The translations under genes and the position numbers were made by a program. A stretch of DNA of 64,000 nt from Flavobacterium chryseum (GTDB taxonomy: Bacteria; Bacteroidota; Bacteroidia; Flavobacteriales; Flavobacteriaceae), in contig NZ_SNWW01000004.1 of the NCBI RefSeq assembly GCF_004362015.1, forward strand, positions 1 to 64,000. The letters run 5' to 3'. Shown one piece after another: positions 48,501 to 58,600 of the stretch (position 1 is the stretch's first letter; every line of letters starts with the position of its first letter). The notes beneath the pieces are model-generated. The model was not told the DNA's origin and did no database searches. It saw nothing but the letters and a program-made list of their open reading frames with translations.

Positions 48501-48964
48501 TTAATACTAATTTGGGCTTCAAAGTTAGTGGGTTTTATTTAAAAACTCAAATTGCCACTTCTTGGGGAGGAGCTACTTTTGTAGATTTAGTAAACCAAGG
48601 TTCTTCATCTGCTTCTAATATGTGGGCACGTGAAACGTTTTGGAATGATATGTACTCTGCTGAGGATAATCCAAACGGAAAATATCCTAACGTGGCACAA
48701 TGGACTTATATGTCAAGTCCTTCTGATTTTTGGCAAGTGAATACTTTCCGTTGTTTTATTAGAAACTTAAGTGTTGGTTATGATATTCCTAAAAAAGTAT
48801 TTGCAGATACAAAAATCTCAAGTATAACATTAGGTATAACAGGTAATAATCTTTGGGATCTTTATAACCCATATCCTGATAAGTACCGTAACATGTATGA
48901 CAATTCTTCTGTAGGTTATCCTACACTTAGAACATGGGCGCTTAATTTTAACGTATCATTCTAA
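45563..48964 (+). CDS. SusC-like TonB-dependent outer-membrane receptor
   Basis: 1133 residues, signal peptide about 1-23. The first domain (VTVTGTVTDNSGGLIPGVNV to about 110) is the carboxypeptidase-D-like regulatory domain usual in SusC. The TonB-box/plug follows (ENIVVVGYGTQRKKELTGAI, LKGLVPGLAV, DPSEIESITILKDGSAAIYG, GAIVVKTKRGK) and then the 22-strand barrel ending in F. It imports oligosaccharides together with SusD encoded next, powered by TonB/ExbBD elsewhere. It has the strongest copy of the shared operator, and the genes around it define the substrate as pectin, probably homogalacturonan or rhamnogalacturonan oligomers. No HTCS or sigma/anti-sigma pair is adjacent. Confidence 0.97.
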   Translation: MKQALIKRCSFLLFTLMSIVSYAQTTTHTIVTVTGTVTDNSGGLIPGVNVTEKSTKNTVTTDYSGKYSIKVKTGGTLVFSFIGMRKVELPLDGRTIVNAKLAEDSNQLENIVVVGYGTQRKKELTGAIATIKPDDLMDLPVTNLSDALKGLVPGLAVTGGSGRPGEAASIQIRQSVGFSKDGDSSIPLVIIDDMIQVDPTNGKPTLEQFNRLDPSEIESITILKDGSAAIYGSRASQGAIVVKTKRGKVGKAKFSYNSQFAINDAVSHTKTMNAYEFGVFSNRYFNSQTAPGAVTDPVKLYSAGELEQMKSLDYDWLKEAWKPATQQKHTFNVSGGSDDITYFAGATLFTQDANLGYQKYDKWNYRLGINAKIAKGLDFSASVSGTSGTVDKSFTKASANISDGSYGSAAGGEQADYGYLVHMPKHVPWETVVDGKQYYMSPFPNSNKNFGSANANNNIAGWNYFANLNNGSHQISEDNSATINASLNYKIAAVKGLSFKGTFSRTQSSSYTEQIQLPYDLARIRNYETLGNHLASAADPTVFNNATNPNGDYIIETNVRNSRVYYNNSDSKNTQGDFLINYDRTFGDHQIGAMIGGEASETYNTFTRLAYENTGKDYLGNFATAGTLIQANSQATKVEGGTLSYFGRINYNYKQKYLAQFLFRSDASTKFAPEHYWGYFPSLQLGWVVSKEDWFEKNVPWVDFLKVRYSIGKTGKDNLQAWRWVQYYDVIVDKGFQFGSNGGNNAAGLTPRVNPNRDATWDTTIKNNVGIDLNVLKNRLNITYDFYYDKTTNMLTDMASATGVPFSVGGGYAEQNYGAANTWGSEFSINWSDKIKGAVSYDVGINFSYANNEVIKYPDQGNLPEANNVRREGRSEGFNPVWGFAVWKGTSTGDGILRTDADIANYWAYLTDHATAVGGTPKYFDITSAAALRKGSLAYQDTGGQLNPDGTISAPDGQIISDSKELDYVKLAKSNRKYGFNTNLGFKVSGFYLKTQIATSWGGATFVDLVNQGSSSASNMWARETFWNDMYSAEDNPNGKYPNVAQWTYMSSPSDFWQVNTFRCFIRNLSVGYDIPKKVFADTKISSITLGITGNNLWDLYNPYPDKYRNMYDNSSVGYPTLRTWALNFNVSF

Positions 48965-48983
48965 TTTAAATTAAAAAGAAATT

Positions 48984-50960
48984 ATGAAAACAAAATTTAA
49001 TTTATATATATCTTTAACACTACTGGTTGTTTTGGGTACATCTTGTAGTCAGGACTTTTTGGAAGAAAAGAAAAATTATGGTTCTTACGATGATACTTTC
49101 TTTCAAACTCAGGAACGTGTACAGGCGTATGTTGATAATCAATATTATGATTTTTACAACGCATACAAATCACCAGTATCTACTGTAGTAGGTTTGTTTA
49201 CTGACACAAATTCCAGATTAACAGAAGAGCTTGGAGGAACGCAGGATTTTATTAATCCAAATAAAACGCTTTTAACCGCAGGAGAAGCTGGTAATTACTA
49301 TGGACTTAAACTTGGTTCAGGTGTTAATAATACCGCTTATAATAGAATAAGAGAATGTAACATTCTGTTAGAAGATATTGATGTAAAAGGTGCAAATTTG
49401 GATAAAACATTCCGAGATCAGGCAAAAGGGCAAATGTACTACATGCGTGCCATGCAGTATTTTGATTTAATGCGTACTTATGGGGGAGTTCCTATCGTAA
49501 CGACTGTTCAGACAGCTGCTTCAGATGATCCAACAATACAGCTTCCTAGAGCAAAAGTTTCTGAAGTGGTAGCCCAAATAGTTACAGATTTAGACATGGC
49601 AGCAAGTCTATTGCCTGGAAAATGGATAGATGCAAGTTACGGGCGTTTTACAAAAGGAGCGGCTTTAGCACAAAAAGCAAGAGTACTGTTAACATACGCA
49701 AGTCCTTTATTCAACAAAAATTGGGATGGATCTAACGAGCGTTGGCAGGCAGCTTTGGATGCCGGATTGGCCGCTGAAACTCGATTAACACAGGATGGGT
49801 ACGGATTATTTGGAAGCTCAATTAAAGATTGGGAAGCAATGTTCCTGAAAGACAATGTTTTTTGTCCGGAAGCGATAACGGTTCAACTTTGTGGAACTGG
49901 TACAACAGGTACAGCAATAAACAATTCTTGGGAAAAAGCGATTCGTTTGGTTAGTTTAGGTGGATCTGCGGGTGGTACTCCCGCTCCTAAAGAAATGATT
50001 GATTTATTTCCACTGGCTGATGGTTCAAGACCTACTGCAGCGAATGGATATAATGATTTTACATTCTTCCTTAATAGAGACCCTAGATTTTACAGAACAT
50101 TTTCTTTTTCTGGTGCTAAATGGGGAAACAAAGAAACACCAAACGCCGTTATTTGGGCTTATCGCTGGGTAGACGCTTCTAATAAAGCAGGTTTCTCTGA
50201 TGCAAATACTGCTATATCAAGCCCTGCATTTGTTCGAAAAATGAGTAATACTGCTGCAAGTAAAGAAACTAATTTCCAATATTCAGGAACAGATATTTTT
50301 GAATACCGTTATGCTGAATTATTACTAAATATTGCAGAATGTTATGCAGCGCTAGGGCAAACTAATAATACTTTGGCATATTTAGGAAGAATTAGAAATC
50401 GCGTAGGGATTCCTTCTGCAAATAACTACGGAATAGGAACATTAGCTAGTAAATATGCTGCTATAGAAGCTGTTTTATATGAGCGTAGAATTGAATTAGC
50501 TTACGAAGGAAAACGTTTTTGGGATGTGCAAAGATGGATGCTTTATAGTAATGAATCACTTCCTGGTATTGCTGGTGGTACAGTTAGTAAATTAGGTTTG
50601 TCTCCAATCAACGGAACAAAAAGAACTGGAAATTACTTACAATACAAAAACACCGCTGCATCGTCAACAACAGATCCTTTAACAGCTGCTCGTGCAAGCA
50701 TTGTAGTAGATTTTGATTCTCCTAATTTCCAGACTCAATTGGCAACTTTAGCGACTTTTTATAATGCTAATTTTACTCGTACTGAACTAATTACAGCTAT
50801 GGATAATTTTGGAGGTGCTCCGGTCAATATTAAATTTAATCCAAACTATTACATAAGTGGACTTAATACTGCTGTTTTGACACAAAACCCTTGGTTATTG
50901 CAAACAGTAGGTTGGAATGACAATTTTGGAGGCGCTGGAACCTTCAATTACCAAGAATAA
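48984..50960 (+). CDS. SusD/RagB-like glycan-binding lipoprotein
   Basis: 658 residues, lipoprotein signal (VVLGTSCSQDFL, lipid Cys near 21), so anchored on the outer face of the outer membrane above SusC. The RagB/SusD fold shows NILLEDIDVKG, the TPR region QAKGQMYYMRAMQYFDLMRT and YGGVPIVT, and the C-terminal FEYRYAELLLNIAECYAALG and YERRIELAYEGKRFWDVQRW. It is longer than the common 500-550 because of inserts around 170-300 and 555-620, likely in the binding loops. The ATG is 19 bases from the SusC stop, so the pair is one transcript. A hairpin follows it. Confidence 0.97.
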   Translation: MKTKFNLYISLTLLVVLGTSCSQDFLEEKKNYGSYDDTFFQTQERVQAYVDNQYYDFYNAYKSPVSTVVGLFTDTNSRLTEELGGTQDFINPNKTLLTAGEAGNYYGLKLGSGVNNTAYNRIRECNILLEDIDVKGANLDKTFRDQAKGQMYYMRAMQYFDLMRTYGGVPIVTTVQTAASDDPTIQLPRAKVSEVVAQIVTDLDMAASLLPGKWIDASYGRFTKGAALAQKARVLLTYASPLFNKNWDGSNERWQAALDAGLAAETRLTQDGYGLFGSSIKDWEAMFLKDNVFCPEAITVQLCGTGTTGTAINNSWEKAIRLVSLGGSAGGTPAPKEMIDLFPLADGSRPTAANGYNDFTFFLNRDPRFYRTFSFSGAKWGNKETPNAVIWAYRWVDASNKAGFSDANTAISSPAFVRKMSNTAASKETNFQYSGTDIFEYRYAELLLNIAECYAALGQTNNTLAYLGRIRNRVGIPSANNYGIGTLASKYAAIEAVLYERRIELAYEGKRFWDVQRWMLYSNESLPGIAGGTVSKLGLSPINGTKRTGNYLQYKNTAASSTTDPLTAARASIVVDFDSPNFQTQLATLATFYNANFTRTELITAMDNFGGAPVNIKFNPNYYISGLNTAVLTQNPWLLQTVGWNDNFGGAGTFNYQE

Positions 50961-50996
50961 AATTTTAAGATTAAATGAATTAGTATATTAAACTTT

Positions 50997-51025
50997 CACC
51001 TGTATTTCTAAAAAAAATACAGGTG
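50997..51025 (+). terminator. Hairpin between susD and the lyase genes
   Basis: CACCTGTATTT and AAATACAGGTG form a perfect 11-base stem around CTAAAAA, followed by ATTTGTTT. It can act as a leaky terminator or protect the 3' end of the susCD mRNA, giving more SusCD than enzymes. It also shows that a TTG at 51028 is not the lyase start. Confidence 0.75.
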
Positions 51026-51063
51026 ATTTGTTTAAAAAAAGATTACCCAAATTAAAAATTAGT

Positions 51064-52767
51064 ATGAAAAATTTCACTTTATCGGCACTTTTCCTATTGT
51101 TTTTAGGAAATTTTCAATGTTTTGCACAGTATCCTAAACTAAGCCCTGAAGTTCAGGCACAAGAAAAAGCAATTAAAGACGAAGCTGCCAAACTTTCTGA
51201 TGAAGCTTGGGAAAAAGCCCTTGTCATTATCGAAGAAGAAGCCAAGCACAGCAAACCGTATATTCCATGGGCATCAAGACCAAATGATTTACCGCAAGCA
51301 GATATTCCCGCATTTCCTGGAGCAGAAGGTGGAGGAATGTTTACTTTTGGAGGTCGTGGCGGAAATGTTTACACGGTTACAAGTTTAGAAGACCGCGGTC
51401 CGGGAACTTTACGTGAAGCTTGCGAACAAGGTGGAGCCAGAATCGTAGTTTTTAATGTTTCGGGAATTATCAAAATCAAAAGTCCGTTAATTATTCGTGC
51501 ACCTTATATTACTATTGCAGGGCAAACTGCTCCTGGCGATGGTATTTGTGTGGCAGGAGAATCTGTTTGGATTGATACTCATGATGTTCTTATCAGACAT
51601 ATGCGTTTCCGCAGAGGAGAAACTTTCGTTGGGCGTAGAGACGATGCAATTGGAGGAAATCCTGTTGGTAACATTATGATCGACCACGTTTCTGCAACTT
51701 GGGGATTAGACGAAAACATGTCTATGTACAGACATATGTACAGTCCGGGCGCAGGTTACCCTGACGAAAAGAAACCAACTGTAAATATCACGATTCAGAA
51801 TAGTTTATTCGGAGAAGCGTTAGATACCTATAACCATGCTTTCGGAAGTACATTAGGTGGAGAAAATTGCGCTTTTGTTAGAAATATGTGGGCAAGTAAT
51901 GCTGGAAGAAACCCATCAATTGGATGGAACGGAATTTTCAACTTCGTAAACAATGTAATTTTCAACTGGTACAACAGATCTACAGACGGTGGAGATTATA
52001 CTGCCAATTACAATATCATCAATAACTTTTATAAACCAGGTCCCGTTACAGATTTAACGCAGCCTATTAGTTATAGAATTTTAAAACCGGAATCAGGAAG
52101 AAGCAAATTATCTTACATGGTTTTTGGTAGAGCTTATGTAAACGGAAACGTTATAAATAATAACGAAAAAGTAACAAAAGACAATTGGGATGGCGGCGTT
52201 CAAATCGAAAATAAAAAGGGTGAGTTAATGAATTATGAAGAAGCCAAAGTTTATTTCGATAAAATGAAAAGCGACAAACCTTTCCCAATGCCATGGTTTA
52301 ACAAAATCATGACGGCTCAGGATTCTTACGAATTTGTACTTAAAAACGTTGGAGCAACTTTACCAATCAGAGATAAAGTCGATGAAAGAATCGTAAGAAC
52401 AGTTAAAACCGGAGTTCCTGAATATGCAAAAGGATTAGAGAAAAAAGAATTCTATCAATTTGAGCACAGACGTCTTCCGATGGATTCTTATAAACAAGGA
52501 ATCATCACAGATATTTCTCAAGTAGGAGGATATCCGGAATACAAAGGAAAACCATATGTAGATACAGACAAAGATGGTATTCCTGATAAATGGGAGAAAA
52601 AAAACGGCTTAAATTCAAACGATGCATCTGATGCAAAAATAGATTCAGATAATGATGGCTATGCCAATATCGAAGAATATTTAAACGGCACAGATCCAAA
52701 CCAAAAAACAGACTGGAAAGATTTAAGCAACAATCACGAGACTTTAACGAAGTCTTTGCAAGAGTAG
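51064..52767 (+). CDS. Secreted pectate lyase (PL1), copy A
   Basis: About 567 residues from the ATG at 51064, which gives a proper signal peptide (MKNFTLSALFLLFLGNFQCF). The PL1 beta-helix shows ADIPAFPGAEGGGMFTFGGR, ITIAGQTAPGDGI, VLIRHMRFRRGE, MIDHVSATWGLDENMSMYRH, and GENCAFVRNMWASNAGRNPS; the RHMRFRRG motif holds the conserved Arg. A C-terminal calcium-binding repeat (DTDKDGIPDKWEKKNGLN, DSDNDGYANIEEYLNGTDPN) ends the protein. It is a close paralogue of the lyase at 53709, with the DUF3826 gene in between. It cleaves de-esterified homogalacturonan. The product is probably kept in the periplasm or on the cell surface; no T9SS tail is seen. Confidence 0.92.
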   Translation: MKNFTLSALFLLFLGNFQCFAQYPKLSPEVQAQEKAIKDEAAKLSDEAWEKALVIIEEEAKHSKPYIPWASRPNDLPQADIPAFPGAEGGGMFTFGGRGGNVYTVTSLEDRGPGTLREACEQGGARIVVFNVSGIIKIKSPLIIRAPYITIAGQTAPGDGICVAGESVWIDTHDVLIRHMRFRRGETFVGRRDDAIGGNPVGNIMIDHVSATWGLDENMSMYRHMYSPGAGYPDEKKPTVNITIQNSLFGEALDTYNHAFGSTLGGENCAFVRNMWASNAGRNPSIGWNGIFNFVNNVIFNWYNRSTDGGDYTANYNIINNFYKPGPVTDLTQPISYRILKPESGRSKLSYMVFGRAYVNGNVINNNEKVTKDNWDGGVQIENKKGELMNYEEAKVYFDKMKSDKPFPMPWFNKIMTAQDSYEFVLKNVGATLPIRDKVDERIVRTVKTGVPEYAKGLEKKEFYQFEHRRLPMDSYKQGIITDISQVGGYPEYKGKPYVDTDKDGIPDKWEKKNGLNSNDASDAKIDSDNDGYANIEEYLNGTDPNQKTDWKDLSNNHETLTKSLQE

Positions 52768-52794
52768 TTTTAAGATTTAAAGTTAAAGGCAAAC

Positions 52795-52872
52795 GTTTTC
52801 AATTAAAAAAATATCTGCCAAATCTGCGTGAAAAAATAACGGCATGCAAATTAGCGGACTAGGCAAATTTTC
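52795..52872. repeat. AATCTGCGTGAAA repeat, incomplete
   Basis: AAATCTGCGTGAAAAAATAA is followed by GCATGCAAATTAGCGGACTA, a degenerate second arm. It fills most of the 136-base gap. Confidence 0.6.
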
Positions 52873-52903
52873 AAAATCATTCTAATTAATAACTTTTATT
52901 AAA

Positions 52904-53575
52904 ATGAAGTCAATTAAAAAAACAGGTATGTTGATGATGTTATTAGTATTCTTCAATAGCATTGCACAACAGCATTTAGATCCGGTATATATCAATATTA
53001 CTAATGAAAGAGCTGCTAAAATTGTAGCTAAATTAGAATTGGCAAATCCCGCAAAAGAAAAAGCAGTTACAGATATTATTGCACAGCAGTTTAGAGATTT
53101 AAGTCAGATTCAGGATGGAAGAGATGCTGAAATTAAAAAAATAAAAGCAGACAGCAGTTTAGTAAAGGAAAAACGAAACGAGAAAATTGATAAATTAAAA
53201 GCAACAGCAGATGAATCAATTGGAAAACTGCACAAGGAATATTTAAAAAAATTAGGAACTCAATTATCACAGGATAAAATAGTTGCAGTAAAGGACGGAA
53301 TGACTTACGGCGTTGTAGAAATAACCTACGCCGGATATCAGGATATGTTGCCTGCCTTAACCAAAGAACAAAAAGAATATATCTACACCAATTTAGTAGA
53401 AGCCAGAGAATTTGCAATGGATGGAGGAACATCCAAAGAAAAACATGCTTGGTTTGGTAAATATAAAGGAAGAATCAATAACTATTTATCTAAAGAAGGT
53501 TACGACCTAAACAAAGAAAGTGCAGATTGGCATAAACGTGTAGAAGAAAGAGAAAAAGCCAAATCAGGTCAATAG
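52904..53575 (+). CDS. DUF3826 secreted protein
   Basis: 223 residues, signal peptide about 1-21. The body is largely helical with a long charged region (RDLSQIQDGRDAEIKKIKAD, KEKRNEKIDKLKATADESIG) and a second part with VEITYAGYQDMLPALTKEQK and HAWFGKYKGRINNYLSKEGY. This matches the DUF3826 family, whose genes recur beside pectate lyases in Bacteroidota. Function is unknown. Its place between two PL1 paralogues suggests a helper of lyase action, product binding or surface organisation. The charged middle part could form a coiled coil. Confidence 0.8.
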   Translation: MKSIKKTGMLMMLLVFFNSIAQQHLDPVYINITNERAAKIVAKLELANPAKEKAVTDIIAQQFRDLSQIQDGRDAEIKKIKADSSLVKEKRNEKIDKLKATADESIGKLHKEYLKKLGTQLSQDKIVAVKDGMTYGVVEITYAGYQDMLPALTKEQKEYIYTNLVEAREFAMDGGTSKEKHAWFGKYKGRINNYLSKEGYDLNKESADWHKRVEEREKAKSGQ

Positions 53576-53576
53576 T

Positions 53577-53703
53577 TAGCCAGTCATTTTTTAGTCCCTG
53601 GTAATTAGTACTTAGTCATTAGCTTTTTAAATGACTGAAATAATGTACTAATAAAAACTAAGTACTAACGGACTATTTACTAGGGACTAATCACTAAGAA
53701 CGA
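53577..53703. repeat. Palindromic TAGTACTTAGTCATTAG repeat
   Basis: TTAGTCCCTGGTAATTAGTA is mirrored by TACTAGGGACTAATCACTAA at the other end, with CTTAGTCATTAG/ACTAAGTACTAA inside. The 133-base gap before the second lyase holds nothing else. Confidence 0.75.
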
Positions 53704-53708
53704 AACAA

Positions 53709-55418
53709 ATGCAAAATATTTCCCCAAATACCACTCTGAAACGAACGATGATGATCATTTCATTTTGTTCCTTCTTTACTTCTGCATATGCACAATATCC
53801 CGAGATTCCAAAAGCAATTCAGGACAAAGCAGATCAGGTTTTAGCCGATGAAGAAAAACGCTTAAGCGAAATTTGGACAGCAAATTATAACGTTATTCAG
53901 GCCGAAGCAAAATTAGGGAGACCTTATTTACCTTGGGCTTCTTATCCAAAAGATTTTGTTCAGGCAGACATTCCTGCATTTCCGGGTGCCGAAGGTGGAG
54001 GAGCTTTCACTCAAGGTGGAAGAGGCGGAAAAATATTTGTAGTGACCAGTTTAGAAGACAGTGGAAAAGGAACTTTTCGTGAAGCTTGTGAAGCTGTAGG
54101 AGCAAGAACAATTGTTTTTAATGTTTCCGGAATTATTCAGTTAAAAAAAAGAATCAGCATGCGTGCGCCTTACGTTACCATCGCAGGACAAACAGCACCA
54201 GGCGACGGAATTTGCATTGCAGGCGAAACTTTAGAAATCGATACGCACGACGTGATCATCAGGCACATGCGTTTTCGCAGAGGAGCAACCGATGTCGCCC
54301 GCAGAGATGATGCACTTGGCGGAAACCCAATTGGAAATATTATTATAGATCATTGCTCAGTAAGTTGGGGATTAGACGAAAATATTTCTTTGTACAGACA
54401 CCAGTTTAGAGCCAATGAAAAATCGACATTAGACAAACTTCCGGCTTGTAATATTACCATTCAAAACACCATTTCATCTGAAGGTTTAGATACTTACAAT
54501 CACGCTTTCGGAAGCACAATCGGCGGATTAAACAGTACATTCATGAGAAATTTATGGGCAGATAATATTTCAAGAAATGCCTCAATCGGAATGTACGGCG
54601 ATTTTAATTTTGTAAACAACGTAATTTTCAATTGGTGGAATCGTTCTCTTGACGGAGGAGATTATCGTTCGATGTTTAATATCGTAAATAATTATTTTAA
54701 ACCGGGACCAATAACGCCAACAGATAAACCAATCCGTTACAGAATTCTAAAACCGGAATCAGATTATATGAAACCTAAAACCTACGGAAGAGCTTATGTC
54801 TCTGGCAATTATATTGATGGAGCTCCTGAAGTTACTGCCGATAACTGGAACGGCGGAGTACAATTAGAAGATCTTTCAGACGAAGAAACCAAAGGATTTT
54901 TAGAATTAATCAAACAAAATAAACCATTCACAATGCCACACATTACCATAATGAAGGCAGAAGAAGCATATGAATTTGTATTGAATAATGTTGGAGCAAC
55001 TTTACCAAAAAGAGATGCAGTAGACGAAAGAATTATCAAACAAGTTCGCACCGGAAAAATCGAAGTTAAAGACGGTTTAGAAAATGCAATTGGTGCAGCA
55101 TATATTAAAAGAAGATTGCCTGCAGATTCGTATAAAAAAGGAATTATAACACATCCTGACCAAGTTGGAGGTTATCCTGAATACAAAGGAAAAGCCTATA
55201 AAGATGCTGATAATGATGGAATTCCGGACAATTGGGAAAAGAAAAATGGGCTGAATCCAAACGATGCTTCAGATGCCAATAAAGATTCAAACGGAGACGG
55301 TTATACCAATATCGAAAAGTATTTTAACGGAATTGATCCAAAATCTAAAACAGACTGGACCAAAAACGAAAATAATACCGATACATTGGCAAAATTATCA
55401 AAAGGATTATTGCAATAA
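53709..55418 (+). CDS. Secreted pectate lyase (PL1), copy B
   Basis: 569 residues, signal peptide to about AYAQ at 29 (an ATG at codon 14 or 15 is also possible). It shares with copy A the sequence VQADIPAFPGAEGGGAFTQG, ITIAGQTAPGDGICIAGETL, VIIRHMRFRRGATDVARRDD, IIDHCSVSWGLDENISLYRH and the C-terminal calcium repeat (DADNDGIPDNWEKKNGLNPN). Differences from copy A are concentrated in the loops near 245-255 and 395-415, where the substrate groove lies, so the two may prefer different chain lengths or methylation. Probable tandem duplication followed by insertion of the DUF3826 gene, or the reverse. Confidence 0.92.
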   Translation: MQNISPNTTLKRTMMIISFCSFFTSAYAQYPEIPKAIQDKADQVLADEEKRLSEIWTANYNVIQAEAKLGRPYLPWASYPKDFVQADIPAFPGAEGGGAFTQGGRGGKIFVVTSLEDSGKGTFREACEAVGARTIVFNVSGIIQLKKRISMRAPYVTIAGQTAPGDGICIAGETLEIDTHDVIIRHMRFRRGATDVARRDDALGGNPIGNIIIDHCSVSWGLDENISLYRHQFRANEKSTLDKLPACNITIQNTISSEGLDTYNHAFGSTIGGLNSTFMRNLWADNISRNASIGMYGDFNFVNNVIFNWWNRSLDGGDYRSMFNIVNNYFKPGPITPTDKPIRYRILKPESDYMKPKTYGRAYVSGNYIDGAPEVTADNWNGGVQLEDLSDEETKGFLELIKQNKPFTMPHITIMKAEEAYEFVLNNVGATLPKRDAVDERIIKQVRTGKIEVKDGLENAIGAAYIKRRLPADSYKKGIITHPDQVGGYPEYKGKAYKDADNDGIPDNWEKKNGLNPNDASDANKDSNGDGYTNIEKYFNGIDPKSKTDWTKNENNTDTLAKLSKGLLQ

Positions 55419-55491
55419 AGTCTTAAATTTAGTCACAGCAATATTCTCAACGTAAACCTGTCAGGTTTAATCAAATAAAGAATCCCCAAAG

Positions 55492-55580
55492 TTTGTCATT
55501 TCGACGAAGGAGAAATCTCCGTTTGCTGAATCACGCTTTGTAGAGTTTCTTGCGAAGATTTCTCCTTCGTCGAAATGACA
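55492..55580. repeat. TTTGTCATTTCGA palindrome
   Basis: TTTGTCATTTCGACGAAGGA and TCCTTCGTCGAAATGACAAG form near-perfect 20-base arms with a second inverse pair GAGAAATC/GATTTCTC inside. It is the most complete member of this family in the window, in a 248-base gap. Confidence 0.85.
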
Positions 55581-55666
55581 AGATTATGGAAATTAGGAAT
55601 GTAAATTATAAGTCTGAAAAGTATAGAACTTATTTGTTTTAATTTTAAAGTCTAAAAAGGAATAAA

Positions 55667-58600
55667 GTGAATTTTACTCAACTAAAAAATATAATTTCTC
55701 TTCAAAAAGATAAAATAATTTTGTCTGTTTTTGCTTTGCTTTTTTGCATTAGCAATAGCGTCGCACAAAATAGTTTCCCGGATATTATCAAAACGAAAGA
55801 AGGAAAACTTTCTTTCACAACCGATAATTTAGGCAACCAAATTCCTGATTTTTCGTATGCAGGATATATGGCTTCAGAAAAAGCAATTCCCAATCTTGAC
55901 AACAAAATTTTTGTTCCGAAACAAGAAGAAGATGCCACACAAAAAATACAAGCAGCGATTGATTATGTAAGTACTCTAAAACCAGACAAATCAGGTTTTC
56001 GCGGAGCAGTACTTTTAGACAAAGGAACTTTTAAAGTTAGCGGAACTTTATACATCAAAAAATCAGGCGTAGTTTTAAGAGGAAGCGGAAACAACGAAAA
56101 CGGAACCATTCTTTTAGGAACCGGATTAGAAAGAGAAGCGTTAATTCGTGTTTTAGGAATAAACGATAAAGTGTACAAAGATTCATTTGAATTCAATACG
56201 GCCTACACACCGTTAGGAACTCAAAAAATTCAACTAAAAAATACTGCAAAATTAAAAGTTTCTGATGAAATAGAAATCAGTAAACCTTTAACGGATAATT
56301 TCATTAAAGAAGTAAAAATGCAGGATTTTGGAGGTGAAACCTCTTGGATTGGCTGGAAAAAAGGAGATTGGGATATGACCTGGAACAGAGTTGTAACCAA
56401 AATAAACGGAAATGAAATTACCTTAAACGCTCCGTTAACAATGTCATTAGATGATGTTTTTGGAATTTCAAAAGTCACGGTTTACTCTTGGCAAGGAAGA
56501 ATCGAACATATCGGAATCGAAAATATTTTAATAAAATCAACTTACAATCCTTCTAATTTAAAAGACGAAGAACATCGCTGGCAGGCAATTAGTATAGAAA
56601 ACACCAGAAATGCCTGGGTAAAGCAAGTCAATTTTAAACATTTTGCAGGTGGAGCAGTTTCAGTTTTAAAAACATCACAACAAATTACCGTTGAAGATTG
56701 TATCGCAACAGAACCAGTTTCTGAAATCGCTTCTTTTAGAAGACATACTTTTTATACCGAAGGACAGCAAACGTTGTTTCAGCGTTGTTATTCAGAATTC
56801 GGATATCATGATTTTGCTGTGGGAGGTTTTGGAATAACAGGACCAAATGTATTTTTACAATGCGAATCTCATTTACCATTTCAAAACAGCGGAGCAATAG
56901 GAAGCTGGGCAACCGGAGTTTTATTCGATATTGCCAACATCGACGGAAAAGCATTAAGCTATAATAATAGAGAACAAAACGGAAGAGGAGCAGGATGGAC
57001 AGCTGCAAATTCTGTAATCTGGGAATCATCAGCTTCAAAAATAGAATGTTACAGTCCGCCAACTGCGCAAAACTGGGCATTTGGAGTTTGGGGACAATTT
57101 GCCGGAAACGGACATTGGAAAGATGTAAACGGTCATATCACTCCAAGAAGTTTGTTCTACGCACAATTAGAAACAAGATTAGGAAAACTTCCTGTTCAGC
57201 CTTTTATTTATGATTTAGGTTCAGAAGCATCATCAAGTCCAAGTATTGAAGTGGCTGCAGAATTAATCAAAAATTCCGTTACAACCGCAATAAGTTTACC
57301 GCAATGGATTGCCGAAGCATCAAAATCAAATCCGATCAATATTAATAATTCAGGTTTAAAAAATGCCAATGATTTAAAAATAAATGATCAAAATAAAGTT
57401 GCTAAAAACACCTCAAAAGTAAAAATCGAAAACGGCTTATTAACTTTTGATGGAAAACTAATTGCCGGAAAAGAAACCAATGTGGCTTGGTGGCGCGGAA
57501 GTCTTTTAGATAATGACATAAAAAAATCTTCACCACATCTTACGAGATTTGTTCCGGGAAGAACCGGAAACGGACTTACAGATAAAGTCGAAGAAACTGT
57601 AGATTATTTGACTTCGAATAATATAATTGCCCTTGAACATAATTATGGTTTATGGTACGACCGAAGAATGGACGATCACGAACGCGTTCGCCGCATCGAC
57701 GACGATGTTTGGCCTCCGTTTTACGAGCAGCCTTTCGCCAGAAGCGGACAAGATTTAGCCTGGGATCATCTAAGCAAATACGACTTAACAAAATACAACG
57801 ATTGGTATTGGAATCGTCTTGCCCGTTTTGCAGAATTGGCAGAACCAAACGGACAATTATTAATCAATCAGCAATATTTTCAGCATAATATCCTCGAAGC
57901 CGGAGCGCATTGGTCAAGTTCACCTTGGCGTTCGGCAAATAATATAAACAGTACACGTTTTCCTGAGCCGCCGCCTTACGCAGGAGACAAACGTATTTTT
58001 ATGGCAGAACAGTTTTATGATATTACAAATGCTGATAGAAGAAAATTACATCAGGGTTTTATCAGAAAATCTCTTGAGAATTTTCAGGAAAACAGCAATG
58101 TAATTCAATTAACAAGTGCCGAATATACAGGCCCGCTTCATTTTATGGAATTTTGGTTAGACGAAGTTCAAAAATGGAAAGATGAAACCCATAAAAACGG
58201 AATAATTGGTTTAAGCGCCACAAAAGATGTTCAGGATGCTATTTTAAATGACGCCAAAAGAATTAAAACAGTCGACTTAATAGATATTCGTTATTGGTAT
58301 TACAAAGAAGACGGATCTGCTTATGCCCCACAAGGCGGCGTAAATTTAGCCCCAAGACAACACGCCAGAAAACTAAAAACAGGAAAAGAAACAGACAATC
58401 AGGTATATCGTGCCATTAGAGAATACCGTGAAAAATACCCTGAAAAAGTAATTTTATATTCAACAGATGGTTCTTCAAGATTTGGATGGCCGGCTTTAAT
58501 GGCGGGAGCATCTTTACCAAATATTCCAAAAATTGAACTTCCTTCATTTTATTCCGCTTTAAGCGAAATGAAACTGATTGAAGGAAATACGTTTTCAGAT

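Noticed and set aside
51028-51063. TTG start for lyase copy A
   Set aside because: It overlaps the end of the post-susD hairpin region and would put charged residues before the signal peptide; ATG at 51064 is clean.
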